From Sphaerothrix gracilis (GTDB lineage Bacteria; Cyanobacteriota; Cyanobacteriia; Phormidesmidales; Phormidesmidaceae), in assembly GCF_030405905.1 (NCBI RefSeq), contig NZ_JASATW010000009.1, forward strand, positions 1 through 64,000: a DNA stretch of 64,000 nt, given 5' to 3'. Positions 43,833-52,309 of the stretch are shown in pieces. The position numbers and the translations under genes were made by a program. Numbering within the stretch: position 1 is the first letter of the stretch; each line of letters begins with the position of its first letter. The notes beneath the pieces were generated by a model. The model was not told where the DNA came from, searched no databases, and saw only the letters and a program-made list of their open reading frames with translations.

Positions 43833-44988
43833 GTCTCAACCCCCTCATCCGCTGCGGCTGTACCTAGAAGCAGACCGCGAGCCCACCCGTCATGCCACCT
43901 GGCTAGAGCTGTTTTTTGATCTGGTCTTTGTTTTTGCGATCGCTGAGCTAGCCCATCTGCTGCACAGCGACCTTAGCTGGGCCGGAATTGCCAGCTTTGC
44001 CGCCCTATTCGTGCCCGTTTGGTGGCTGTGGATTGACTTTAGCTACTACGCCGATCAGTTTGATGTCGATCGCGGGCCTTACCGACTGGTGATGCTGGGC
44101 GTCATGTTTGGCATCGTGGTGATGGCGCTGACGGTGCCCAATGCCCTCAGCGGCGGCTCGGCCCAGTTTGCGGCTATCTATGCCACTTTGCGGTTAGTGA
44201 TTATCTTTCTATACGTGCAGGCTTGGCGGTTTGTGCCGCCCTCACGTGAGTTAACGGCCCGCTACACAGTCAGCTTCTCAATTGCGTTTTTTCTGTGGCT
44301 GCTGTCCATTGCTGTCCCGGAACCCATACGTTTCTGGCTGTGGGCGATCGCCCTGCTGATTGAAATTAGCAACGGCCCCATCACCTATCTAACCATCCGC
44401 TCGGTACCAACCCAAAAATCCCATATGGATGAGCGTTTTGGTCTATTCGTCATCATCGTTCTCGGAGAGGCCATCATTGCGGTTGCTACCGGCGTCTCGC
44501 AGACTGACTGGCAATGGCCCAGCGTCCTGGCTGGGCTAGCCGGTTTTCTCGCTGCGGTGAGTCTGTGGTGGATGTATTTTGAGCGGGCCGATGAATCGAC
44601 AATCAACTGGGCGCTGCGCAGTGGCAGGCGGGCACTGCTGCGATCGTACATCTACGGCTATAGTCACCTTCTAATCTTTATGGGTATTGTGGCGACCGGA
44701 GTCGGCATTCAGTTTGCCATTGAAGCCGCCGCTGGACACAGCTTTCCAATCGTGGCTCGCAGCGTTTTCTGTGGCGGAGTCGCCCTATTTCTGACTGGCG
44801 TAACTGCGGTTCAGTGGGCTGCCCCCCACTCTTTACCGAAGCCCGTGATTGCCGCGCGGCTAGGCTTAGCCCTGTTTGCCCTGAGCCTAATTTCCTGGGC
44901 GGGGCTGTCTGCCTGGGGGCTGGTTCTCCTCTTGAGCTTGCTGCTCATAGCGCTAAATCGATTTGACGGTATTTCTCTGCCAGCCTAG
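43831..44988 (+). CDS. ltrA: Low temperature requirement protein A (LtrA) family membrane protein
   Basis: A 385-residue integral membrane protein with about twelve spans. The family signature HATWLELFFDLVFVFAIAELAHLL lies at the N-terminus, followed by SYYADQFDVDRGPYRLVMLG and HMDERFGLFVIIVLGEAIIAVATGVS, in which the HxDERFGL..IVLGE block is diagnostic. LtrA proteins are widespread; the name comes from Listeria growth at low temperature and the biochemical role is unknown. I start at ATG 43831; an in-frame TTG at 43810 would add seven residues without family support. Downstream to 45230 there is no gene. Confidence 0.88.
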   Translation: MSQPPHPLRLYLEADREPTRHATWLELFFDLVFVFAIAELAHLLHSDLSWAGIASFAALFVPVWWLWIDFSYYADQFDVDRGPYRLVMLGVMFGIVVMALTVPNALSGGSAQFAAIYATLRLVIIFLYVQAWRFVPPSRELTARYTVSFSIAFFLWLLSIAVPEPIRFWLWAIALLIEISNGPITYLTIRSVPTQKSHMDERFGLFVIIVLGEAIIAVATGVSQTDWQWPSVLAGLAGFLAAVSLWWMYFERADESTINWALRSGRRALLRSYIYGYSHLLIFMGIVATGVGIQFAIEAAAGHSFPIVARSVFCGGVALFLTGVTAVQWAAPHSLPKPVIAARLGLALFALSLISWAGLSAWGLVLLLSLLLIALNRFDGISLPA

Positions 44989-45230
44989 GCGAAATCTGTT
45001 GATGCTCTAGTAGCAAATTTAAGGCATGGGAGGACTGTGCCTCAATCCAGGCGATTTCGTGGTCATATTTTCTACTTTAAGACTTTAATCTAGCTAAGAT
45101 GCTAGAACGTCTACAAGGCTGTCTGCAAACTGGGCAACCTAGCAGTCAGTACTTGGCAGTTGGACTAATGGATTTAGCCTGCTAGGGGTGCATTGATTAT
45201 CCATCAGCCTGCTCAAATTGTCAGAAATTA

Positions 45231-48035
45231 ATGACTAAAACTTTAGCTTCTTCACTGCGCTTACCGCGTAGCCTCAGCTCTTTAGAAACTTGGGGATTTG
45301 GGTTAACGGGTTTGCTGCTGTGGTTAGGGGTAGCCCCTGCAATGCAGCTAGAACTCGGCTGGCAGGCTTTGGGAATTTGGCTGCCCAGTGCACTTATCGG
45401 CATCTTGATCAACTTGCAGGTTCAGCGTTTAGGTGAAGAATGGCCTGACCTATCGGGTGGGACGCCCAGCTATCTCAGCCGCCTGCTGCCTACTCTTCCC
45501 TGGCTGGCAACCTACGGCGCACTGGGATACTATCTGAGCTGGGTGGCGGTGCTGCCTGTGAGCGCCATCGTGCTGACGGATTTAGTCCAAGTCAATCTCG
45601 CCCCTTTTGGCATTGACTGCCCCGTCCTGCTGCTCAAAGTTGGCTTTACGGCGATCGCTTTTGCCGTTGCTTTTAGCGGTACCCGGGCGCTGGGAATTCT
45701 ACACCTGTTCTTCGTGGTGCCGGCTGTCTCGCTGCTGCTGCTGTTCTGTGTGCAAGGTTTAGGCTGGTTTGTGATTAGCGGCAACAGCCTCTCACCTATT
45801 ACCTGGGGCGACTTTCATCTGGGACTTTGGGCCAAGTGGTATACCATTGCTAGCTATGCCGTCTATGCCTGTGAGAGCGGCTCTGCTTTTGTCGCCGATA
45901 GCCGCTCTCCTCGAAACACGCTCAGGGTCTTACCTTTAGCGGCAGCCCTCATCCCTTTAGTTTACCTGGCCGGCAGTTGGATTCTGCTGCGGTCGAGTCT
46001 GCCCATGACTGGAACTGACGTACCCTATGAGCAACTGGTGGCAGCTAGCCCTTTTTGGGGGCCTAGCGCGCCGCTAATTGTCACCTTTTTGCTGGCCTCT
46101 GGCAGCCTTTTGAGCTGCGCCACCGCGGTTTCTAATACGCCTCGCATCTTATATCAGCTCAGCGTGGACGCTCAGCTACCTGCGGCTTTCAGCCAAATTT
46201 CCCGACAGGGGATTTTAGGCGTTAGCCTGACGCTGACGCTGCTCCTCAGCCTGGCTTTTCTCCTATGGGGCGATGTTACCCAGATCATTTTTGTGACCGG
46301 CTTAGGCTGGCTGGGATCTTTTGCTCTCTTTCACGTTGGGCTGTGGCAGCAGCGACAGCAGGCTTATGTCCGTTGGCCTTGGATCTCTCTGGGCTTTGCT
46401 GCTTTAGAGACGCTGGTGATTGTGGGGGGCGGTTGGGCCTGGGGCTGGCAAAACCTGCTGCTGGGTCTGCTGCTGCCAGGGGCCGTTTGGGGTCTATTTC
46501 AGGCTGTTGGCCGTTTTCCTCAGCGGCCACAACTGGCTTCATCCCAGCCGTCGCCTATCATTGGTGCGGCTCAAGACTGGGCTATTGTGCAGATAGCAGG
46601 GCTGATTGGGCTGCTGAGCGGGGCGATCGCGGCTAGCTGGCTGATTCACGCGCGTGTGGCAACCTTGCCAATGACTAACCAGGTCAACCTGCTGGTGGTT
46701 GTGTTGCTAATCGGGGCGGCTGTAGGCGTAGCGATCGCCGGCTGGACAACGCTGCCTCAGATTACGGCTCTGGGCGAAGCGCGGGAGCAGGCTGAACAGT
46801 TTTTTAATTTAGCTGCGGATGGCATTTTGGTGTTAGATGCAGCGGGACAGATTCAACAGGCCAACCTAGCTAGCCAGGAACTATTGCAGGCAACTGGAAT
46901 ACCGCTAATCAATCAGTCTTTGCCAGCGCTATTTCCCGATCCGGCTTTTTTAGCTGGAGTGACTGTTCCTGACAGCGGCCCCTTCAAAGTTACTTTGGCT
47001 GCCAAAACCCTGGAAATTAAGCTCTCTACGCCAACCGCTCAGGCAGATATTGCCGATCGCTATGTGGCTATCGTGCGGGACATTACCCAGCGCCAAGCAG
47101 CAGAAGACGCCCTGCGTCAGCAGACAACTGAGCTACAGCGTCTACTGACAGAGCTGACTCAAACTCAGAGCCAGCTCATCCAAATAGAAAAGATGTCTAG
47201 TTTGGGCCAGCTTATTGCAGGTGTAGCCCATGAGATTAACAATCCCCTTGCCTTCATTGCGGGCAACGTAAACTTTGCTAAGGACTACGCTTTAGATTTG
47301 CTGAAGCTGATCAAAGCCTATCAAAGCGTCTATGGCGAGCCGCCACCGGCGCTCTTAGCCCAGGTTGAAGCCATAGACTTAGACTTTCTACAGGCGGACT
47401 TCCCCAAAGTTCTTGATTCTATGGAGGACGGCACCAAGCGCATTCTCAATATTGTGCAGAGCCTCAAGATTTTTTCTCGCCATGATGAATCACCCACCCG
47501 CGTCGTTGATCTCCACGACGGTCTAGAAAGTACGCTGCTGATTTTGAAAAATCGGCTCAAAGCTCAGGGCAGTCGGCCTGAAATTGAAATTCAGCGTATT
47601 TTTTCAACTTTACCGCCGCTTGAATGCTATCCTTCAGCGCTTAATCAGGTCTTTATGAATCTGATTGTCAACGCCATTGATGCTTTAGAAACGCTTAAAC
47701 CCGAAGAGCAGCAAGGCCCTCCCACCATCAGCATTACAACCTGCCCTAAAACGCAGAGCGATCGCCCCGGCATTGAAATTGTCGTTGCCGACAACGGCCC
47801 TGGCATTGCTGCGGCGCAGATGGATCGGCTCTGCAATCCCTTTTTTACGACTAAGCCAGTGGGCAAAGGTACCGGACTGGGCCTGTCTATCAGCTATCAA
47901 ATAGTGGTTGAGCGCCATCAGGGCTCATTTACCGTTGCCAGTGCACCGGGCAGCGGCGCTGAATTCAAAATCTGGCTGCCGCTAACTCTGACCAAACAAG
48001 CTGCTAGGTCAGAACTCTCTGAGTTAGTGAGGTAG
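45231..48035 (+). CDS. Fusion of an APC-type amino-acid permease to a PAS histidine kinase
   Basis: A 934-residue protein. Residues 1-~510 form about 13 membrane spans that look like an amino acid-polyamine-organocation permease (SSLETWGFGLTGLLLWLGVAP, YALCESG-like loop YACESGSAFVADSRSPRNTL, the repeat-like halves). Residues ~520-620 are a PAS domain (ADGILVLDAAGQIQQANLASQELL), followed by a coiled coil, HisKA (H667 in AGVAHEINNPLAFIAGN) and HATPase (NLIVNAIDALE, DNGPGIAAAQMDRLCNPFFTTK, GTGLGLSISYQIV). The receiver partner is not adjacent. Solute-linked sensor kinases are known with SLC5 (sodium/solute) permeases, such as CrbS; the APC version is unusual. The 3' end overlaps modBC by 12 bases, convergent. 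Confidence 0.88.
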   Translation: MTKTLASSLRLPRSLSSLETWGFGLTGLLLWLGVAPAMQLELGWQALGIWLPSALIGILINLQVQRLGEEWPDLSGGTPSYLSRLLPTLPWLATYGALGYYLSWVAVLPVSAIVLTDLVQVNLAPFGIDCPVLLLKVGFTAIAFAVAFSGTRALGILHLFFVVPAVSLLLLFCVQGLGWFVISGNSLSPITWGDFHLGLWAKWYTIASYAVYACESGSAFVADSRSPRNTLRVLPLAAALIPLVYLAGSWILLRSSLPMTGTDVPYEQLVAASPFWGPSAPLIVTFLLASGSLLSCATAVSNTPRILYQLSVDAQLPAAFSQISRQGILGVSLTLTLLLSLAFLLWGDVTQIIFVTGLGWLGSFALFHVGLWQQRQQAYVRWPWISLGFAALETLVIVGGGWAWGWQNLLLGLLLPGAVWGLFQAVGRFPQRPQLASSQPSPIIGAAQDWAIVQIAGLIGLLSGAIAASWLIHARVATLPMTNQVNLLVVVLLIGAAVGVAIAGWTTLPQITALGEAREQAEQFFNLAADGILVLDAAGQIQQANLASQELLQATGIPLINQSLPALFPDPAFLAGVTVPDSGPFKVTLAAKTLEIKLSTPTAQADIADRYVAIVRDITQRQAAEDALRQQTTELQRLLTELTQTQSQLIQIEKMSSLGQLIAGVAHEINNPLAFIAGNVNFAKDYALDLLKLIKAYQSVYGEPPPALLAQVEAIDLDFLQADFPKVLDSMEDGTKRILNIVQSLKIFSRHDESPTRVVDLHDGLESTLLILKNRLKAQGSRPEIEIQRIFSTLPPLECYPSALNQVFMNLIVNAIDALETLKPEEQQGPPTISITTCPKTQSDRPGIEIVVADNGPGIAAAQMDRLCNPFFTTKPVGKGTGLGLSISYQIVVERHQGSFTVASAPGSGAEFKIWLPLTLTKQAARSELSELVR

Positions 48036-50087
48036 CCTAAAACGGCTATTGAGCAGCATTAGCCGCGCTGGATTTAGCTGCACTGACCAGGGCAAGGGCA
48101 GTTGCTTTAGCCTGCCCCATTTCTCTTTAAAGACCTCGGCCTGAACATGGTAGTCATCAGCGTGGGTGGGCGGGCTGATGAACTTGAGATAGAGGGTCAT
48201 GCGGTGGGGCGTTTCGCTGGTGGTGACTAGCCAGGTGAGGAAAGTGTTAGGGATTGGTTCTGGTTTAGCGATCGCGGGAGAGGGAGGGGCAATGGCGCTC
48301 TGGTTACAATCTGTAAGGTCTAAAAAGCTGAACTGGTGGGCCCGCATCCCAATATGGGTCATCTGGGCAGTAATAGGCTGAGCAACCTGTAGCGTACAGC
48401 CCCAGTCGAGAGCGTGAACTGTATGGGCGTCGTTGGGCACAGCGCGGGAGATATTTTTGCAGCCTGTCAGCCGCGCCGCGCTGACGGTTTGAGGGCAATT
48501 GAGGGCCGTATATTTGTCAGCGTGAAGGCTAGCCTGACCCTGATCTAAGACCAGCAAAGTGGCGCAGAGGCGATAGGCTTCTTCAATATTGTGAGTCACT
48601 AACAAAGTCGCCCCTGAAAACTGGGCTAAACGCCGCCGTAAATCTCGCTCTACTCGGTAGCGCAGGTGAGTGTCCAAAGCAGAAAAAGGCTCATCTAACA
48701 GCAACAGCTCTGGCCGACTCGCCAAGGCCCGCGCCAAAGCTACCCGCTGCTGCTGCCCGCCGGAAAGCTGGGCTGGCAAGCGATCGCCCAAAGCCTGCAA
48801 ATGCACCGCTGCTAATTCCTGTTCAATGACCTGTCGCTGCTGCCGTTGAGAAAGCTTGTTGGGTAAACCAAAGGCAATATTTTCCGCTACTGTCAGATGC
48901 GGAAACAAGGCGTAGTTCTGAAACACTATCCCGACCCGGCGATCGCAGCTTGGCAGATTAATCCCCGCCGCCGCGTCAAACAGCACCCGACCATTGAGCA
49001 CAATCCGCCCCACATCCGGCGTTTCTATCCCCGCAATACAGCGCAGAATCAGGCTCTTACCCGCCCCCGAAGCGCCCAACAGACCGAGCGGCTGACGCTC
49101 GGTGGAGAAATTGACTTTGAGGGTGAAGCCGCTGAAGTGCTTGATGAGAAAAACGGAGAGGGTGGGGGAAGGGGGAGGTGGGGGCGATAGGGAAGGTAGG
49201 GGAGAGGAGGAAGAGGGAGCGGAGGGTAGAGAAATTGGGACGTGATTAGATGTTTGTCTCAATCTTGGTTTTGAGAAATCAGGGGTTTTAGCCTGCTCGA
49301 TCACAGTTTTCTGAACACCCCCATTCCCTGCCGCCTGCTTGACTCCCCCACCTCTTACATCTCCCCTATCCTCCCTATCTCCCGTATCTCCCCCATCCTC
49401 CCTATCACCCCCACTCCACCTCACTCCACGCCTCCCCCCCTGCCAGCTCCGCCACCCATTGACTCCAACCAGTCCTCCCAGGGCGATCGCTAAAATAATC
49501 CCTGTCCACAGTGCCGCTTCTCTAAAATCTCCGGCTTCGACGGCAAAATAGATTGCCATTGGCAGAGTTTGGGTTTGACCGGGAATATTGCCAGCGAGCA
49601 TCAAGGTCGCGCCGAATTCGCCGAGGGCGCGGGTAAAGGCGAGCGTCGTTCCAGCCAGGATACCGGGAAAAGCCAGGGGCAAAGTCAGTTGCCAGAAGAC
49701 TCGCAGTTCGGAAGCGCCCAAGGTTCTGGCAGCCTGCTGTAGGTGAACGTCAATTTGCTCTAAAGCGCTGAGGACTGTCCTATACATCAGCGGCAGGGCC
49801 ACAATCACAGCCGTGAGAACGGCAGCGGCTTCGGTAAAGACGAGGGTAAGGCCAAAGCGGTCGAGCAGTTGACCTAGGGGGCCATTTTTACCCAGCAGCC
49901 ACAGCAGCAAAAAGCCCAGTACTGTGGGCGGTAGCACCAGAGGCGATAGCAAAAAGGCTTCTAGCAGCGATCGCCAGCGCCCTTGGTAGCGATGCATCAG
50001 CTGAGCCGCTGCAATGCCGAGTACGCTAGTAATTAAAGTAGCGATCGCGGCGATGCGCAGAGAAATCCACAGGGGAGAGAGGGTCAC
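48024..50087 (-). CDS. modBC: Molybdate ABC transporter permease and ATPase fused in one protein (ModBC)
   Basis: A 687-residue fusion. The N-terminal part (1-~220) is a ModB-type permease (LLSPLVLPPTVLGFLLLWLLG, EAA-like loop QAARTLGASELRVFWQLTLPLAFPGILAG). A linker of about 90 residues (225-315) is highly biased: Gly/Asp/Arg-rich (GGDREDGGDTGDREDRGD) and then Ser/Pro-rich. The ATPase (about 320-530) has Walker A GASGAGKS near 337, LSGGQQQRVALARALASRPELLLLDEPFSALD and the His in LVTHNIEEAYRL, then a C-terminal TOBE-like end (~560-687). Fused ModBC is known in some cyanobacteria. It overlaps modA by four bases. Substrate: molybdate, possibly tungstate. Confidence 0.9.
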   Translation of the reverse strand: MTLSPLWISLRIAAIATLITSVLGIAAAQLMHRYQGRWRSLLEAFLLSPLVLPPTVLGFLLLWLLGKNGPLGQLLDRFGLTLVFTEAAAVLTAVIVALPLMYRTVLSALEQIDVHLQQAARTLGASELRVFWQLTLPLAFPGILAGTTLAFTRALGEFGATLMLAGNIPGQTQTLPMAIYFAVEAGDFREAALWTGIILAIALGGLVGVNGWRSWQGGRRGVRWSGGDREDGGDTGDREDRGDVRGGGVKQAAGNGGVQKTVIEQAKTPDFSKPRLRQTSNHVPISLPSAPSSSSPLPSLSPPPPPSPTLSVFLIKHFSGFTLKVNFSTERQPLGLLGASGAGKSLILRCIAGIETPDVGRIVLNGRVLFDAAAGINLPSCDRRVGIVFQNYALFPHLTVAENIAFGLPNKLSQRQQRQVIEQELAAVHLQALGDRLPAQLSGGQQQRVALARALASRPELLLLDEPFSALDTHLRYRVERDLRRRLAQFSGATLLVTHNIEEAYRLCATLLVLDQGQASLHADKYTALNCPQTVSAARLTGCKNISRAVPNDAHTVHALDWGCTLQVAQPITAQMTHIGMRAHQFSFLDLTDCNQSAIAPPSPAIAKPEPIPNTFLTWLVTTSETPHRMTLYLKFISPPTHADDYHVQAEVFKEKWGRLKQLPLPWSVQLNPARLMLLNSRFRLPH

Positions 50088-50905
50088 GCGCCAAACCCAA
50101 ACTCGGCAAAGACGGCCTGAGCGGCGTCCTGCTGCAAAAATTCGATTAGCTGGGCGGCAGCGGCAGGGTGGGGACAGCGGCTGACGATAGCAATGGGGTA
50201 AACAATGGGGGTATGCAAATTGGCAGGTACAGTGAGCAGGACTTGAACGCGATCGCTGAGCGCCGCATCCGTAGCATAGACTAAACCCAGCTCCGCATTG
50301 CCGCTAGCAACAGCGGTGAGTACGCTGCGGACATTGCTGCCAAAAACCAGCTTTTCCTGTAGCGGGGCAAGCAAGTTCAGCGCTGCTAATGCCTGTTGGG
50401 CATACTGTCCGGCGGGGACGCTGCGAAACTCACCCACGGCAAGGCGGCTAAAGCGGGCTGCGCTGAGCTGCCTCAGATCGGTAATTGCCAGCGCGGTTGT
50501 TTGGGGCGCAATTAGAACTAGACGATTGCTGACAAGGTTCCGGCGAGAGTCAGGCAGAATCAGACCTTTAGCCGCTAAGATTTCCACTGGCTGAGCGGCG
50601 GCGGCAAAAAATAGATCTACAGGCGCACCCTGTTCAATTTGCCGTTGCAAAGCGCCAGAAGCGCCAAAATTAAAATTCAAATCAACATTGGGATGGGCTT
50701 GCTCAAAGCGGGGCGCGATCGCTTCTAGCGCCTCCTGCAGACTGGCCGCGGCTGAGAGGGTGAGGCTGACTGCAGGAGCAGAAACCGAATCGGCTGTAGG
50801 CTGCCGGGAATCACAGCCGACTGCGCCGCCAAAAGCTAGCAGCCCTATTCCCAAGATGATCACAATCAAACGATTGAGCAGCAAGTGAAAACATCTGTTG
50901 GGCAA
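50084..50905 (-). CDS. modA: ModA, molybdate-binding periplasmic protein
   Basis: A 273-residue binding protein with an N-terminal anchor/lipoprotein-like segment (LLNRLIVIILGIGLLAFGGAVGC) and a ModA domain beginning LTLSAAASLQEALEAIAPRFEQAHPNVDLNFNFGASGALQRQIEQGAPVDLFFAAA, in which the conserved Ser pairs and the FGASG stretch line the oxyanion site. The start codon is TTG at 50905 (in-frame GTG codons slightly downstream are alternatives). It is transcribed to modBC with a four-base overlap. No regulatory ModE gene is nearby. Confidence 0.9.
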   Translation of the reverse strand: MPNRCFHLLLNRLIVIILGIGLLAFGGAVGCDSRQPTADSVSAPAVSLTLSAAASLQEALEAIAPRFEQAHPNVDLNFNFGASGALQRQIEQGAPVDLFFAAAAQPVEILAAKGLILPDSRRNLVSNRLVLIAPQTTALAITDLRQLSAARFSRLAVGEFRSVPAGQYAQQALAALNLLAPLQEKLVFGSNVRSVLTAVASGNAELGLVYATDAALSDRVQVLLTVPANLHTPIVYPIAIVSRCPHPAAAAQLIEFLQQDAAQAVFAEFGFGA

Positions 50906-51033
50906 AGCAAAGCGGCCTCACTACGCTGATAGGGCCGATATGCGGCTGATCGAGCCTCCTCCTATCATATCTGAGGTAGCAACCTCAAGACGTTAGACAG
51001 GTGCTTGCTGAAAAAACTCACCGTTCAGTATCT

Positions 51034-51726
51034 CTAAACCGCTTCCTCTAGCCAAGCTGATTCTAGCGCTAGAACCTTGTGCTGCTCTGACGGCATCGAC
51101 TGACGGAAGGACTGGTAGTAATCTTTGCTAGATTCTTCGTAGAGCGATCGCAGCGTCACAATCGGCTGTGCGTGGTGATCAACCCGCAGATCCAGATGGG
51201 GATAGACCTCCGTATCCATGACGTACAGAGCTGCTGACTGTCGCCCTCGCTTATCGCCGCCTGCTGTATCTCCAGCTTCTAGGGCCAGCAGTAGTCTGTC
51301 ACAGAAGGGAGCCGTTTCGGCTTGCTCGTAAGCCGTCGCCATTGCCAGCAGTACCGCCTCGCCCACCAGCATATTCCCAGCGACGGAAAAGTGAGGAAAA
51401 GTGAAGTGTCCGGCCCAGCCTACACACTCCCGCCCTGTCCAGGCCGCCGTCTGTCCGCATCGATCTACTAGGTGAACCTGCCGCTGCTCGTGGTCGGCAT
51501 CTTCTAGCAAGAGGCGCTGCAAGACTGACTCTGCCCCGTGACGCCCTCGCTCTAAGAACTGCAGACCCCGAATGCCTAAAAGCGGATTGGTTTGGGCCTG
51601 GGTGGCGATCGCCCCGACCCCAGCTTTAGCATGGGGCACTAATGCGCCCACGGCCAGATGCTTGGTAGCAACGGCCACGCCAGTCATTCCCGTCACTGCA
51701 TCCCAAGCCACAATCGAGAAAGTCAT
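51034..51726 (-). CDS. DUF1028-family protein
   Basis: A 230-residue protein of the DUF1028 family, recognised by MTFSIVAWDAVTGMTGVAVATKHLAVGALVPHAKAGVGAIATQAQTNP, followed by GLQFLERG and VYPHLDLRVDHH near the C-terminus. The fold is an N-terminal-nucleophile-hydrolase-like alpha-beta-beta-alpha architecture. Some relatives are linked to Tat or peptidase-like roles, but the function is not settled. It is monocistronic; no partner is visible. Confidence 0.82.
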   Translation of the reverse strand: MTFSIVAWDAVTGMTGVAVATKHLAVGALVPHAKAGVGAIATQAQTNPLLGIRGLQFLERGRHGAESVLQRLLLEDADHEQRQVHLVDRCGQTAAWTGRECVGWAGHFTFPHFSVAGNMLVGEAVLLAMATAYEQAETAPFCDRLLLALEAGDTAGGDKRGRQSAALYVMDTEVYPHLDLRVDHHAQPIVTLRSLYEESSKDYYQSFRQSMPSEQHKVLALESAWLEEAV

Positions 51727-52309
51727 AGCGCCGATACTGTCCTTAACTTTTCTTAAAAAATAATAATTAGGTTATTCTATCGGCGGTCTAAGGTTCAGAC
51801 TGTGGCGTAGATAACCCTCTTCTAACTTGAGCATTTTGCTAAGTCCGGATGGGCTGCCAGTAATGGTTTCAATCATTAACCTTCAAAGCTAGATATTCCA
51901 GCTATTAGCGGCAACATATCCTCCTCGGCAAAGAGCGGTTGCTGATCGAGAGCGGCGATCGCTCTTGGTCCTAGTCCCTAACCCTGAGCGAGTTCTGTTT
52001 TTGGTTGAGACGAAGTGAGTCCGCCGGAATGTGTCAACCAGGGTGAGACAGTTCAGGCTAAGAAATAGCGTAGCCGAGACCGGTTTGCATCTTTCTGCAA
52101 CCCCACCTACCGCTCAGCGCCACCTCACCTGCCCCAATCGCCAAAACACCCCACCGAAAATGCCATTTGCTTTGACAGATTTAGTAAATGATTCGATCGC
52201 TCAAGTTCCCTATCTTAATGACATGAAATGCGGCTGAGAAAGAGCGCAAATAGCAGATTCCTTCTCTTCAAAAGCCCCCTAGATCATCAACATTCTGGAG
52301 CTTGAACTC
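51727..52309. other. 583-bp region without a supported gene
   Basis: Between the DUF1028 gene and the RTX protease. Only short frames occur; one at 52031-52237 has no domain and no ribosome binding site. The region should carry the protease promoter; a GGAG nine bases before 52310 is its ribosome site. I see no strong hairpin or operator. Confidence 0.5.

Noticed and set aside
50906..51033. Molybdenum-cofactor riboswitch before modA
   Set aside because: I see only one short inverted repeat (GATAGG/CCTATC) and none of the conserved Moco aptamer features.
52031..52237. 68-codon + strand frame before the protease
   Set aside because: No recognisable domain, basic composition and no ribosome binding site.
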